Shown: positions 16,279 to 24,190, counted from the first letter of the stretch. The stretch: 26,516 bases of DNA from Bacteroidota bacterium (GCA_023399595.1 JAEWOR010000056.1:1-26516); one strand, 5' to 3'. A program made the numbers and translations. The notes: generated from the letters alone by a model not told the origin.

Positions 16279-16389
16279 TTGGCCGATATTTTAGGAAGTA
16301 TTTTAAATAGATATTCACAAACATTTCAAACACTAAAAAAAATACAGTCCGATAAGCTGTATCTAATATTTATTAATCTTTAAATTAAA

Positions 16390-17046
16390 TCACCTATTTG
16401 AGAAATGATTAATTACTTTATAATCTATATCTGTGTTTGTTGCCTTTATTACCTCTAACCGCAAACCTCTAAAACCAATGATTTTACTTTCAGATAAATC
16501 ATATTGAAGCTCTTGAGTAAAAGCAGGGCGAGCAAAATCATCAGCAAATTCTCTGTATACGAATTTTATCCCATTACCCACCTTACCATTATAAATAAAC
16601 TCCTGTTTAAAGTATTCTTTTCCCTTTATTGGAACTGTTGTTTCTGTAAAATCAATTGCATTTCTCAACTTTGCAAATACAACGCTTGCTCCTGTAATAG
16701 AATAAAAAGATTGTAAACCAGTATTTTTATCAATAGCAATTCCAAAAACACCTGTCGGAGATTCATACAAGAAATATTTTTTTGTATCAAACTTATTTAT
16801 AAATACTTCCCCTCTCTTTAACTCTCGCACAACAGTTCCAGGCTTTATAGTTTGGTCTTCGTTAACAATCAATCCTTTGTATAAGTAACCGACTTCTTTA
16901 GTAACAAGACTAATTCCAACCTCTTTATTTGTAACTGCATCAATCTCGGGATAGACTTTGTTTAGTGGTGTACTATTAACTGCATTTATAAACGTACTAC
17001 AAGACGTTAGAGCAAACGATAATAATAAAAAGTATAAAATTTTCAT
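16390..17046 (-). CDS. Predicted lipoprotein, cargo gene of the 8.2 kb element
   Basis: This 218-residue protein starts with a short signal peptide (MKILYFLLLSFALTSC) and a clear lipobox, L-T-S-C16. The mature protein should therefore be lipid-anchored and exported. The rest is mixed alpha/beta without a motif I recognise. It is the last gene of the leftward cluster, closest to the inner core, which is the usual place for cargo. A -7 box TATTTTTG lies 15 bases before the ATG, so it probably has its own promoter and is expressed in the integrated state. Satellites and prophages often carry surface lipoproteins that block superinfection; that role is only a guess here. Confidence 0.7.
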   Translation of the reverse strand: MKILYFLLLSFALTSCSTFINAVNSTPLNKVYPEIDAVTNKEVGISLVTKEVGYLYKGLIVNEDQTIKPGTVVRELKRGEVFINKFDTKKYFLYESPTGVFGIAIDKNTGLQSFYSITGASVVFAKLRNAIDFTETTVPIKGKEYFKQEFIYNGKVGNGIKFVYREFADDFARPAFTQELQYDLSESKIIGFRGLRLEVIKATNTDIDYKVINHFSNR

Positions 17047-17061
17047 AAGTTATTTTTTTTG

Positions 17062-17069
17062 CAAAAATA
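17062..17069 (-). promoter_or_regulatory. -7 promoter box of the lipoprotein gene
   Basis: On the minus strand this is TATTTTTG, a perfect TAnnTTTG. There is no clear -33 box at the expected spacing. The position gives a very short leader before the ATG at 17046. Confidence 0.45.
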
Positions 17070-17110
17070 CATCTAATTATTAAAACTCCTGTACGGCTTA
17101 CCGTAGTCAA

Positions 17111-17779
17111 TCAAATATTTTTTAAATCTTGAAAATTATCGGAAATCAAAATGGATTCAATTGTCTTTAATTGCTCAGGTTTCAAAGTTTTTAGTTTCTC
17201 ATCATTAAAAACCATTCCGTTAATCTGAATATAATTATTATTGTTTTGTATGAAAGTATTTTGATTATTTTGATTCATTGCACCCACTACATTAAAATAT
17301 AATTTTGCGGCTGTCATATCTCCGTTTACGGCAAACTTAAAAACCTTTGCCAACACTTTTGATGTCATAAACTTAAACTGTTCTACAATCTCATTATATT
17401 GAGGTTCTCCAGCATATTCTTTTAAATGTTTAGTTACAGTTTGTCTGCTTAATTCTGCTTTTATCGCTATTTCTGAAGCTGTCGGCATCCTTCCGTATTC
17501 TTGCATTAAATTTGAAATCGTTGCTGTAATTGTATTATGATTCCGTTCCCAAATTTGATTTTTTACGCTTGTAGGCATAACCTCATCTAACTTAAAAACC
17601 AATTCGTCAAAATCTTCACCCTTTACAGTGTTCAATCTATTAGCCAATTCAGTATTTAATCTCTCAGCGAAATTCATTTTAAAAACTTCAATATCTGATT
17701 GCTTTACTTTTTCTTTGTTCAATAATTCTCTAAACATTGTATCGAAATCCGTAAACTTTTGTAAATTCTTTTTGCTCAT
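17111..17779 (-). CDS. HTH protein resembling a phage terminase small subunit
   Basis: This 222-residue protein has a helix-turn-helix at about residues 99-120 (PTASEIAIKAELSRQTVTKHLKEY). A helical segment, MTSKVLAKVFKFAVNGDMTAAKLYFNVVGAM (about 138-168), recalls terminase small subunits and phBC6A51-type proteins, where an HTH is followed by a helix hairpin for oligomer formation. An Asn/Gln-rich linker follows. It lies directly after the Toprim-like gene (4 bases) in the replication cluster. If TerS-like, it would let the element redirect packaging of a helper phage, as in PICIs. It could equally be a plain transcription or replication regulator. No large terminase subunit is present. Confidence 0.45.
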   Translation of the reverse strand: MSKKNLQKFTDFDTMFRELLNKEKVKQSDIEVFKMNFAERLNTELANRLNTVKGEDFDELVFKLDEVMPTSVKNQIWERNHNTITATISNLMQEYGRMPTASEIAIKAELSRQTVTKHLKEYAGEPQYNEIVEQFKFMTSKVLAKVFKFAVNGDMTAAKLYFNVVGAMNQNNQNTFIQNNNNYIQINGMVFNDEKLKTLKPEQLKTIESILISDNFQDLKNI

Positions 17780-17783
17780 TATC

Positions 17784-19043
17784 TCAATTGTTTTTAAAAA
17801 CCCATTTATCTAAATCATAATATATCAATTTTTTAATACTCATTACATCCAGCAAATCATCAGCATCCTGTTGCTCCAATCCTTCAATATTGAAAAGTAC
17901 CTGTATAGCTTCATTATAATTCAATTCTGAACACTCAAGAAACATCCTACTGCTCAACTCTTTTAAATCCTCATCTTTGAAATATGAAAGTCCAAACAAT
18001 AGCCTTTCTTCTTTGGAATAAATAGTTTTTGTTTTCGTGTCACTTCCGTCACTTCCGTCACTTTTGTCCCTGAAGTTTTTCCAATCGTGCTGAATTAAAA
18101 TATCTGCTAAATCATTTCCCTGCTCCCGATCCTCAACACTTGCAAATCTTTCCAATAAATCAGAAAAAATAAATCTTGTTTGCTTCATTTGTCTTTGAAA
18201 TTGGTCTGCTTTAGTTTTCCATTCTTTAAAGGTGTTACCGTCTTTGGATAAATCAGGAAAAACGAAAATATTACGACCTGTCAAAACCTTACATTTTTCA
18301 AATGAAAAACTGCTTTTATTATAAACGGCTAACCAAATGAATTTCGTTTCATCTTTAGGTATTCCAAAATAAAGACTTCCATAAATAGCGGTTTTGGGTG
18401 CTTCCACTAATGCAATTGGATTATTAGGATAACACTTCAATAAATGTTCCCCAAACAAACAAGAAACCCGTTTATCTTGCTTTTGGTACTGGTCCAACCA
18501 TTTAGGCAAGACATCGTATTTTTTAGCTTCAATAGAATGTAACCAATTTGTATTTGTGGTTTTATTATTTTTATCGAATTGCTTTACTTGTACTGCTCTT
18601 ATTCCGTCATTAATATCAATGAAAGGAAACGAAATTGCACCTGCTGAGGTTGTTCCTAACCTGTATAATTCAATTACTTTTGTTACTTCATCTATTGGAA
18701 ACGGAAAAGGTATTGACGAAATAAGATTCTGAATAAATGTATTTTTTTCATAGCCTTGTAATGTCTTTTTGAAAGTTTCAAAATCAAAGTAGATAATTTC
18801 TTTCTTTGGCTGTGGTTTTCGCTGAGGTTTATAGATTGGTATAAATTGATCCTGCTGGTACTTTTCAGCGTATGGATTCAAATAGTAATTACATTTGCTT
18901 TCTCTGTCGCACCTTCCAAATTCATAAGGCAAATACTCCCTACTTTCAACATCAATAAATCTTACAAAGGTTTTTTTATTGCACTGCGGACAAAGATGTT
19001 TTCTGCTTCCTTTCTCTAATTGATATTTGTATTCCGATTCCAT
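17784..19043 (-). CDS. Toprim-like replication protein (DUF6371-type) with zinc motif
   Basis: This 419-residue protein begins with a zinc-binding segment like that of CHC2-type primases: C18 and C21 in LCPQCNKK, then C45 and C51 in GRCDRESKC. A Toprim-like core follows, with ALVEAPKTAIYGSL (about 212-225, similar to the VEGEKTA motif) and a VFPDLSKDG acidic motif (about 257-265). It should prime DNA synthesis or assist the adjacent primase-helicase. Residues SDGSDGSDTKTK, near 330, are encoded by one of the GTGACGG iteron clusters. The C-terminal 80 residues are acidic and helical. The gap to the upstream primase gene (19044-19085) holds the second iteron cluster. Confidence 0.7.
   Translation of the reverse strand: MESEYKYQLEKGSRKHLCPQCNKKTFVRFIDVESREYLPYEFGRCDRESKCNYYLNPYAEKYQQDQFIPIYKPQRKPQPKKEIIYFDFETFKKTLQGYEKNTFIQNLISSIPFPFPIDEVTKVIELYRLGTTSAGAISFPFIDINDGIRAVQVKQFDKNNKTTNTNWLHSIEAKKYDVLPKWLDQYQKQDKRVSCLFGEHLLKCYPNNPIALVEAPKTAIYGSLYFGIPKDETKFIWLAVYNKSSFSFEKCKVLTGRNIFVFPDLSKDGNTFKEWKTKADQFQRQMKQTRFIFSDLLERFASVEDREQGNDLADILIQHDWKNFRDKSDGSDGSDTKTKTIYSKEERLLFGLSYFKDEDLKELSSRMFLECSELNYNEAIQVLFNIEGLEQQDADDLLDVMSIKKLIYYDLDKWVFKNN
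18032..18065. repeat. GTGACGG iteron cluster 1 (inside the Toprim-like gene)
   Basis: On the minus strand GTGACGGAA occurs twice followed by GTGACACG, a 9-bp period. The whole 34-base block is identical to 19060-19093. Confidence 0.7.
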
Positions 19044-19059
19044 AAAAAAAAGATTATTT

Positions 19060-19093
19060 TTTTCGTGTCACTTCCGTCACTTCCGTCACTTTT
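19060..19093. repeat. GTGACGG iteron cluster 2 (between the two replication genes)
   Basis: This exact 34-base copy of 18032-18065 lies 1,028 bases away in the same orientation. It covers the end of the primase-helicase gene and the intergenic gap before the Toprim-like gene. Confidence 0.7.
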
Positions 19094-20669
19094 CCACATT
19101 TACAACCCTCCCGAAATTCTTTTTGATAATCTCAAAACCTGCATTTTTTAGCCTGTCGCTAAATGTTTTTTGTGAACAGATTCTGTTTCCGAAATTCTCA
19201 CAATAATACTTATACTCTTTGTACAGATCTTGCAAAGGCATTTCCTTTGAAACCGATATTTTATAATCATATTCATCAATAAACATCTTTACGCTGTCGC
19301 TTTCAGTCTTGTATCGTTCCAGTGTTTCTTTAGCTGCTTTACATTCAGAAAATTGTTTCTGCTTCAATAATCTATTTAATCCATCCAATACCCAATTGAA
19401 AACCCCTGAAAGTTCATTTTTGATAATCTTTTTATGTAATTCTGTGTCCTGATCTTCCTTTGGTATGGTAACATCAAACGGAATAATTAACCAACGGCGA
19501 AAAAATCCGTTATTATGCTCTACATCTTTTGGCAATTCATTACAATTAAAAATAAATTTGGCGTACTGATTCAATTGCATTGGCTTTCCGTACGGCAAAC
19601 GTGCTGGAATTGTCTCCCCTGAAACCATTGCTTTAAATAGTGAAGCTTCAAGCTTTCCGTTTATTTCACTTGCATAGTTTACCAATTTATTAGAGATCAT
19701 TGCTCTATAATATCCTGTATCATCAGTAAGCTGTTGCAATGAAAAACTGCTAACATTATCAATCCCTAATAATGCATTGACAATTTCAAAAAATACACTT
19801 TTCCCATTTGCTCCCGATCCATACAATACCAATGCAGCTTCCAGCTTTAAAACTCCCTGCCTTATGAAAACATACCCTAAATATTCCGCTAAAACTCTCT
19901 GCCTTTCTACATCGGGCAAAACCTTATCCAAATAGGCTTTAAATAGTGGTGCTTTTGCTTCAGGATTATATTCAAATGGTAATTGATAAGTAATGAAGTC
20001 GGATTGCTTAAACGGTCTTAATTTCGTTCCGTTTGCAGATATTTCAAATGTTCCGTTTTGTAAGTTTATCAATACTTCTTTTTCATTTACTTCAGGCGTT
20101 GGCAAATAAGCATCAGAAAGGAATTGTTTAAATAAGTCTTGCTTAAATTGAAAGTATCTTGCTTCGTACTTTTCAACTCCCATTTTTTCGGCTGCTAATC
20201 CTAAAAATTTCTGAAACGTTTCTTTGTCTAATTCTTTCCAAAAAGTACCGTTGTATAGATAAATGAAATCCTGATTTTTACACAAACCCCAGCGGTTAAA
20301 TTCTGCTAATCTCAAAACTTCATCAATGGATAATATTAGATAATGTTTTCTTGTAACCTTCAAGCGTTCCAATGATCCTTGCAACCTTTTCCACTCATCC
20401 AATTCAGCTTTAAACTTCTCATCAGTATTAAATGATCCATCAGGATTGATAATTATCTGCTCCAGCTTTTGAATTTTTCCCAATATCTCTACAATCTGCG
20501 GAAAAGCTATTGTTTGAAAATCCAACGGCTCAACCTGTTCAATAAGATTTTTTAATATTTCGTTATGTGGAACGGCTGCACAAACTTTTGTAAGTTCGTT
20601 AATATGCTGTTGTATTATTTCAGGATTGCGCAAATCCTCAAAATTGGCGTTTATATTATTGCTCATCAT
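19086..20669 (-). CDS. P4/D5-type primase-helicase (SF3)
   Basis: This 527-residue protein has the layout of phage and plasmid primases of the P4/D5 group. A helical N-terminal region is followed by a D5_N-like domain (about 110-270, with NLQNGTFEI and QLPFEYNPEA) and an SF3 helicase domain with Walker A GSGANGKS (284-291), the sensor-type FIFNCNELP (about 375) and the FRRWLIIPF motif. It should unwind the element's origin and prime replication after excision. The start overlaps the stop of the upstream winged-helix gene by one base, so translation is probably coupled. It is the largest gene of the element and the strongest sign that the element replicates autonomously. Confidence 0.85.
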   Translation of the reverse strand: MMSNNINANFEDLRNPEIIQQHINELTKVCAAVPHNEILKNLIEQVEPLDFQTIAFPQIVEILGKIQKLEQIIINPDGSFNTDEKFKAELDEWKRLQGSLERLKVTRKHYLILSIDEVLRLAEFNRWGLCKNQDFIYLYNGTFWKELDKETFQKFLGLAAEKMGVEKYEARYFQFKQDLFKQFLSDAYLPTPEVNEKEVLINLQNGTFEISANGTKLRPFKQSDFITYQLPFEYNPEAKAPLFKAYLDKVLPDVERQRVLAEYLGYVFIRQGVLKLEAALVLYGSGANGKSVFFEIVNALLGIDNVSSFSLQQLTDDTGYYRAMISNKLVNYASEINGKLEASLFKAMVSGETIPARLPYGKPMQLNQYAKFIFNCNELPKDVEHNNGFFRRWLIIPFDVTIPKEDQDTELHKKIIKNELSGVFNWVLDGLNRLLKQKQFSECKAAKETLERYKTESDSVKMFIDEYDYKISVSKEMPLQDLYKEYKYYCENFGNRICSQKTFSDRLKNAGFEIIKKNFGRVVNVEK

Positions 20670-20953
20670 TAAGAATTTACGTTGTTAAAAAGTGTTGGAT
20701 CTGTTGTTAAATAAGCTGCTCTGTGTTTGGTTATTCTGCAAAGTCCTTTTCTGACTTCCTGAATAGAATTTTGCTCCTTCCATTCTGCAACGTAACGGCA
20801 AATATTAGCCCTATCTATACCCGTCTGAATGGAAACCATTTTCATAGTTTTTGGCTGTGTAGAAAAGGCGTTAAAAACCTTTGTCATTTGTCTGCTAATT
20901 TTCTTATCTTTACCCTGTCTTTTATTAGTAGGGTTGTTCAATTTAGATTCCAT
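20669..20953 (-). CDS. Small winged-helix DNA-binding protein
   Basis: This 94-residue basic protein has a winged-helix motif at about residues 25-75 (MTKVFNAFSTQPKTMKMVSIQTGIDRANICRYVAEWKEQNSIQEVRKGLCRIT). It overlaps the excisionase-like gene by 11 bases and the primase gene by one, so it belongs to the same transcript. It could be the element's repressor or an origin-binding helper. The family is not named with certainty. Confidence 0.7.
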   Translation of the reverse strand: MESKLNNPTNKRQGKDKKISRQMTKVFNAFSTQPKTMKMVSIQTGIDRANICRYVAEWKEQNSIQEVRKGLCRITKHRAAYLTTDPTLFNNVNS

Positions 20954-21305
20954 TGTTCAACCCTTTTTTATTGTTAGACAAATACGCATCTGCTTCCGCT
21001 TCTATCTCAGCAAAAGTTTTCTTTTTTCCTGCTTTTAGGTACTCCAATAATTCATTTTTAGAAAAATGTAGTCTCTTACCTTGCTTCATACATGGCAATT
21101 CTCTTCGTGAAACCTTACTATAAACAGTAGGTCTTGTAAGTTTTAAAAGCTGTGCCGCTTCTTGAACTGTTAAAAGTTCATCTTCATTGGTTTTGGTGTG
21201 TTGCTCCTTACTTGCAATAAGTAATCCTGCTAATTCATTAACTTTTTCAGTTAATAAAGCTACTGCTTTTGGTAGCTGTTCGAATGATAAATTTTCCGTC
21301 TGCAT
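20943..21305 (-). CDS. Excisionase-like HTH protein
   Basis: This 120-residue protein carries an HTH_17/MerR-like excisionase domain at about residues 46-97: LLTVQEAAQLLKLTRPTVYSKVSRRELPCMKQGKRLHFSKNELLEYL. This is typical of Xis and AlpA-type proteins, which bend DNA at att sites and often regulate integrase or replication genes. The N-terminal 40 residues form a helix, perhaps for dimer formation. It is the first gene of the replication cluster and lies just after a region with two inverted repeats (21308-21396). In satellites of the P4 or PICI type an AlpA-like protein occupies this place. Confidence 0.75.
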   Translation of the reverse strand: MQTENLSFEQLPKAVALLTEKVNELAGLLIASKEQHTKTNEDELLTVQEAAQLLKLTRPTVYSKVSRRELPCMKQGKRLHFSKNELLEYLKAGKKKTFAEIEAEADAYLSNNKKGLNNGI

Positions 21306-21307
21306 TA

Positions 21308-21396
21308 CAAAGTATTTTTGTTGTTAATACTTTGCAATTATATTATCACTTTTAGTAGGGTTACAATAGAATTAACTCAACCCTATTAAAACCCTA
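21308..21396. promoter_or_regulatory. Control region of the excisionase-primase operon
   Basis: Two symmetric sites are visible. CAAAGTATT (21308-21316) and AATACTTTG (21326-21334) form a perfect 9-base inverted repeat with a 9-base loop, just before the ATG. TAGGGTT (21356-21362) faces AACCCTAT (21379-21386), which is repeated directly 10 bases later (21389-21396). On the minus strand a TATAATTG box lies between them, with a TTG about 21 bases upstream. The layout fits an operator-controlled promoter. Confidence 0.5.
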
Positions 21397-21410
21397 TACG
21401 ATTATTAGAT

Positions 21411-22361
21411 TTAGTAAATAATTTTTTGAATTTCTCCGTTCTTAATTTCAATAATTGGATTTTTGCAAGGATTAATATTTGAAGAAATTGTTTGCTCTAA
21501 AGTTTTTTCCTTTAAAGGCTTGATTACTCCATTATGAACATAATTAAAATTATTAGCTAACCATTTTATCAATTCATCTTGTCTTATACCTGTTATTAAA
21601 TCATTTTTGATTAAAGTTTTGAATGCATCTGCTAATCTATTTGCATTACTTTTAAATGTGAGTTTGATTTCTCTATTTTCAAACGTTTTTAGCAATGTGT
21701 AAAATTCGTTTTGACATTCTGAATTAAAAAAAACTTTCATAATATTAAAAAACGATTCCATAGTATCAGGAACTATTTCAATTTTAGGTTTAATTTGTTG
21801 AGGTAGTGGAACTGATTCTGATTTACTATTTTCAATAATAAATTTGATACTATCTTTCTTCGCTTTTTTTCCAAACATCGTTAACGTATCATCTAAAACC
21901 GTATCTAAATGGTCAAAAAATATTTTAGAAGCTAAATCAAAAAAATTAGATATTGGCTCAAATGATGAAGTTTTAAAATCATCATATTTCTTCATTGCAG
22001 ATTTTATTACTTCAATATCATCAGCTTCAAAAGTATCTTTAAGTATTACTAAATCCGATTGAGCATTTATATTAATACCTTTTTTAACATCGAAATCATC
22101 CGAAACGTTAAAACGTGAAACATTGCTTTCAATAAGTTCTTTAACCTCACTAAATTCAGGATCACTAATATTATTAATCTGATTATTTAAATCCCTTGAC
22201 TTCAAAATATCTTCAGGGCTATTTTTTAAATCTAATTTTGCTAAATCGTCTTTTAACAACTTGATCCTATTTGCTACTTCTTTTTTACTTAAAAAATAAT
22301 CCTTACTTGAGTGTAAAAAATCTATAAAATCAAATAAGTTTTGAACTTTTTCTGAAATCAT
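21411..22361 (-). CDS. Hypothetical protein of the 8.2 kb element
   Basis: This 316-residue, mostly helical protein has no signal peptide, membrane segment or catalytic motif that I recognise. The C-terminal 80 residues (LADAFKTLIKNDLITGIRQDELIKWLANNFNYVHNGVIKPLKEKTLEQTI region, about 240-290) look like a compact domain seen in other Bacteroidetes mobile-element proteins, but I cannot name it. It sits between the integrase and the excisionase-like gene on the same strand. Its 5' leader shares 16 identical bases with that of the integrase gene, hinting at shared control. Confidence 0.6.
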   Translation of the reverse strand: MISEKVQNLFDFIDFLHSSKDYFLSKKEVANRIKLLKDDLAKLDLKNSPEDILKSRDLNNQINNISDPEFSEVKELIESNVSRFNVSDDFDVKKGININAQSDLVILKDTFEADDIEVIKSAMKKYDDFKTSSFEPISNFFDLASKIFFDHLDTVLDDTLTMFGKKAKKDSIKFIIENSKSESVPLPQQIKPKIEIVPDTMESFFNIMKVFFNSECQNEFYTLLKTFENREIKLTFKSNANRLADAFKTLIKNDLITGIRQDELIKWLANNFNYVHNGVIKPLKEKTLEQTISSNINPCKNPIIEIKNGEIQKIIY

Positions 22362-22365
22362 TCTT

Positions 22366-22381
22366 TGTCTTTTATTATTTA
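22366..22381 (-). promoter_or_regulatory. Leader element shared with the integrase gene (copy 1)
   Basis: On the minus strand AAATAATAAAAGACAA ends just before the ATG of the 316-residue gene. The same 16 bases precede the integrase ATG at 23530-23545. An A-rich translation enhancer or a binding site is possible. Confidence 0.4.
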
Positions 22382-22385
22382 AAAT

Positions 22386-23528
22386 CTACAAATCCAACTG
22401 TATTTTATTAGCGGCTTTCCTTTTTGCATCGTCAACGATTTTAGCATAAATCTGCGTTGTTTTTAGGTCTTTATGTCCTAACATTTTGGAAACGGTGTAA
22501 ATATCCGTACCATTAAAAAGCTGTAAGGTCGCAAACGTATGTCTGAAGCAATGGAATGTAATTTCTTTTGTTATTCCAGCTGCTCCAATCCATTGGGCTA
22601 AATGCTTATTGCTGTATGCAGAATATTCCAAACCTTCAAAAACTTTATCTGTTGGCTCTCTTCTTTCTCCACACAAAGAAACTGCCTGATCTGAAATAGG
22701 TAATGTTTCAACTCCTTTGGTTTTCTTTTGGCTGAAGTTCAGAAAATACCCCTGTCCTTCAATAAATTCTATTTCACTCCAAACCATCTTTTGAATATCC
22801 GAAAATCTTAATCCTGTTAAGGCTGAAAATAAAGCGGCATTCTTTAATAATGGATTATTACAGGGCGTTTTTACCAACTCATTTAGTTCCTCAATAGTCA
22901 AATATTCCCTTCTTGTTTCAGCGGCTTTTATTGGCTCTATTTTGGCGTTTAGGTCTTGTTTCAGTATTCCGTCTTTGTACGCTTGTTTTAGTGTCGCTTT
23001 AACTTTATTAAAATAGGAAACGGCTGAGTTTTGGGAAAGTGTTGCTTTTGTCCTTTTATTGGCTTTTGTAGTTAAAAGGTATTCTTTAAACTCTTCCAAA
23101 AACATTTCGTTGAGGTCTGCAAATTTCAATTGTCCACTTGTGAAGTTCTTCAGATAATTCAATGCAGAAATCCAATTATCATGATTTGAAGCTTTTCTTT
23201 TGTTGGCTAATTTTTCAAAATATTCAACGAAATTTAATTCGTCTTTTTTCTTTTGCTTCAATACTTCTTTTTCAAACTCTGTATAAACTTCAGGCTTATC
23301 AAAATAATTTTGTCTTTTTTGGCGTATTGCTTCAGCTGTACCCAAACTATTTTTATTATGATCCTTTTCCGTTTTGGTTTTTGGATTCTCATAAACATAC
23401 ATTTTTAGAAACTCTCTTCGTGTTTCTTTACCTGTTTCAGAATTGTAAACGGCTGGATAAAAGTCTAAATACAAACTTTTCCTTCCTTCAGAAATTGCCT
23501 TTTGTCTTAATGTTACTTTGATTCCCAT
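22386..23528 (-). CDS. Tyrosine-type site-specific integrase
   Basis: This 380-residue recombinase has an N-terminal arm-binding region (about 1-95) and a SAM-like core-binding domain (about 97-195). The catalytic domain has R241 (TGLRFSDIQ), K269/K270, H326-x-x-R329 (HCFRHTFAT), H352 (LGHKD) and the nucleophile Y361 (TTQIYAKI), so all active-site residues are present. It belongs to the Bacteroidetes integrase group of conjugative transposons, satellites and islands. It should recombine the mnmE 3' core found at 16172 and 24396. It is separated from the core by one gene, the usual arrangement in integrative elements. The next gene downstream starts 24 bases away. Confidence 0.93.
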   Translation of the reverse strand: MGIKVTLRQKAISEGRKSLYLDFYPAVYNSETGKETRREFLKMYVYENPKTKTEKDHNKNSLGTAEAIRQKRQNYFDKPEVYTEFEKEVLKQKKKDELNFVEYFEKLANKRKASNHDNWISALNYLKNFTSGQLKFADLNEMFLEEFKEYLLTTKANKRTKATLSQNSAVSYFNKVKATLKQAYKDGILKQDLNAKIEPIKAAETRREYLTIEELNELVKTPCNNPLLKNAALFSALTGLRFSDIQKMVWSEIEFIEGQGYFLNFSQKKTKGVETLPISDQAVSLCGERREPTDKVFEGLEYSAYSNKHLAQWIGAAGITKEITFHCFRHTFATLQLFNGTDIYTVSKMLGHKDLKTTQIYAKIVDDAKRKAANKIQLDL

Positions 23529-23529
23529 T

Positions 23530-23545
23530 TGTCTTTTATTATTTC
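23530..23545 (-). promoter_or_regulatory. Leader element shared with the 316-residue gene (copy 2)
   Basis: This is the same 16 bases as at 22366-22381, here directly before the integrase ATG. Confidence 0.4.
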
Positions 23546-23559
23546 AAATTTAAAAAATT

Positions 23560-23589
23560 AGTGACGGTTGTGACGGTTGTGACGGATTA
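23560..23589. repeat. GTGACGG iteron cluster 3 (upstream of the integrase)
   Basis: On the plus strand GTGACGGTT occurs twice followed by GTGACGG, the same 9-bp unit as clusters 1 and 2 but in the opposite orientation. It fills the gap between the zinc-finger/HTH gene and the integrase gene and runs into the end of the former. Confidence 0.65.
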
Positions 23590-24162
23590 AAAAACATCTT
23601 TTTTTTCTACATTAAAAACCTCATCAATTAAAACCTTTGGAATGTACACAAACTTCCCCTTCTTAATCTTTGGAATTTCTTCACGCTGGATAATCTTTTG
23701 CAATGCAGATTCCGAAATACCAAATGTTTTTCTTGCTTCAGAAATTGTATAACATTCTGAAATATTATACTGTTTATTTTTTGGCTGTTTTTTCAAATCA
23801 ACATCAAATAGTTTATCTATGTTTGACCTTTTAATTCTTGTTAGTCTATTCCCTAAATTGGTAGCTTCAATGATTCCACTTGAAATATAATAATAAACAG
23901 ATCTAACGGAACAATTCAATAAAATAGAAACTTCTTTTGCTGTCAAAAATTCCCTTTCTCTGAGATCTTCAATTGTGTTAACTTTCTTTTGCTTCTTTTC
24001 CTCTACCTGAATAATGGAAGCATTAATCTTTTCGGCTCGTTTTCGGGCTTTATAGGCTTTCTTTGCACAATCATCACTGCAACATCTTGTAACGGTTGTT
24101 TTGGCTGTGAAATCCTTCCCACAATACTCACAAACTTTTTGAATTGAAATATTACTGCTCAT
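23587..24162 (-). CDS. Zinc-finger plus double HTH protein, terminal gene of the 8.2 kb element
   Basis: This 191-residue protein starts with a four-Cys finger (C11 and C14 in VCEYCGKD; C27/C28 and C32 in RCCSDDC). A basic helix follows, then a MerR/excisionase-type HTH (FLTAKEVSILLNCSVRSVYYYISSGIIEATNLGNRLTRI, about 73-111) and a second one (YTISEARKTFGISESALQKIIQREEIPKIKKGKFVYIPK, about 137-176). It is related to the shorter protein at 15512-15913. Its position between integrase and att core suggests a recombination directionality factor or regulator that binds the repeats at the element end. Its own promoter region contains a palindrome and the right 52-bp repeat. Confidence 0.75.
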   Translation of the reverse strand: MSSNISIQKVCEYCGKDFTAKTTVTRCCSDDCAKKAYKARKRAEKINASIIQVEEKKQKKVNTIEDLREREFLTAKEVSILLNCSVRSVYYYISSGIIEATNLGNRLTRIKRSNIDKLFDVDLKKQPKNKQYNISECYTISEARKTFGISESALQKIIQREEIPKIKKGKFVYIPKVLIDEVFNVEKKDVF

Positions 24163-24190
24163 TCTGTATCATTAAATTAACTTTAGATAA

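Noticed and set aside
16390..24162. A conjugative or mobilizable transposon.
   Set aside because: No relaxase, mobilization or transfer gene is found among the element's nine genes.
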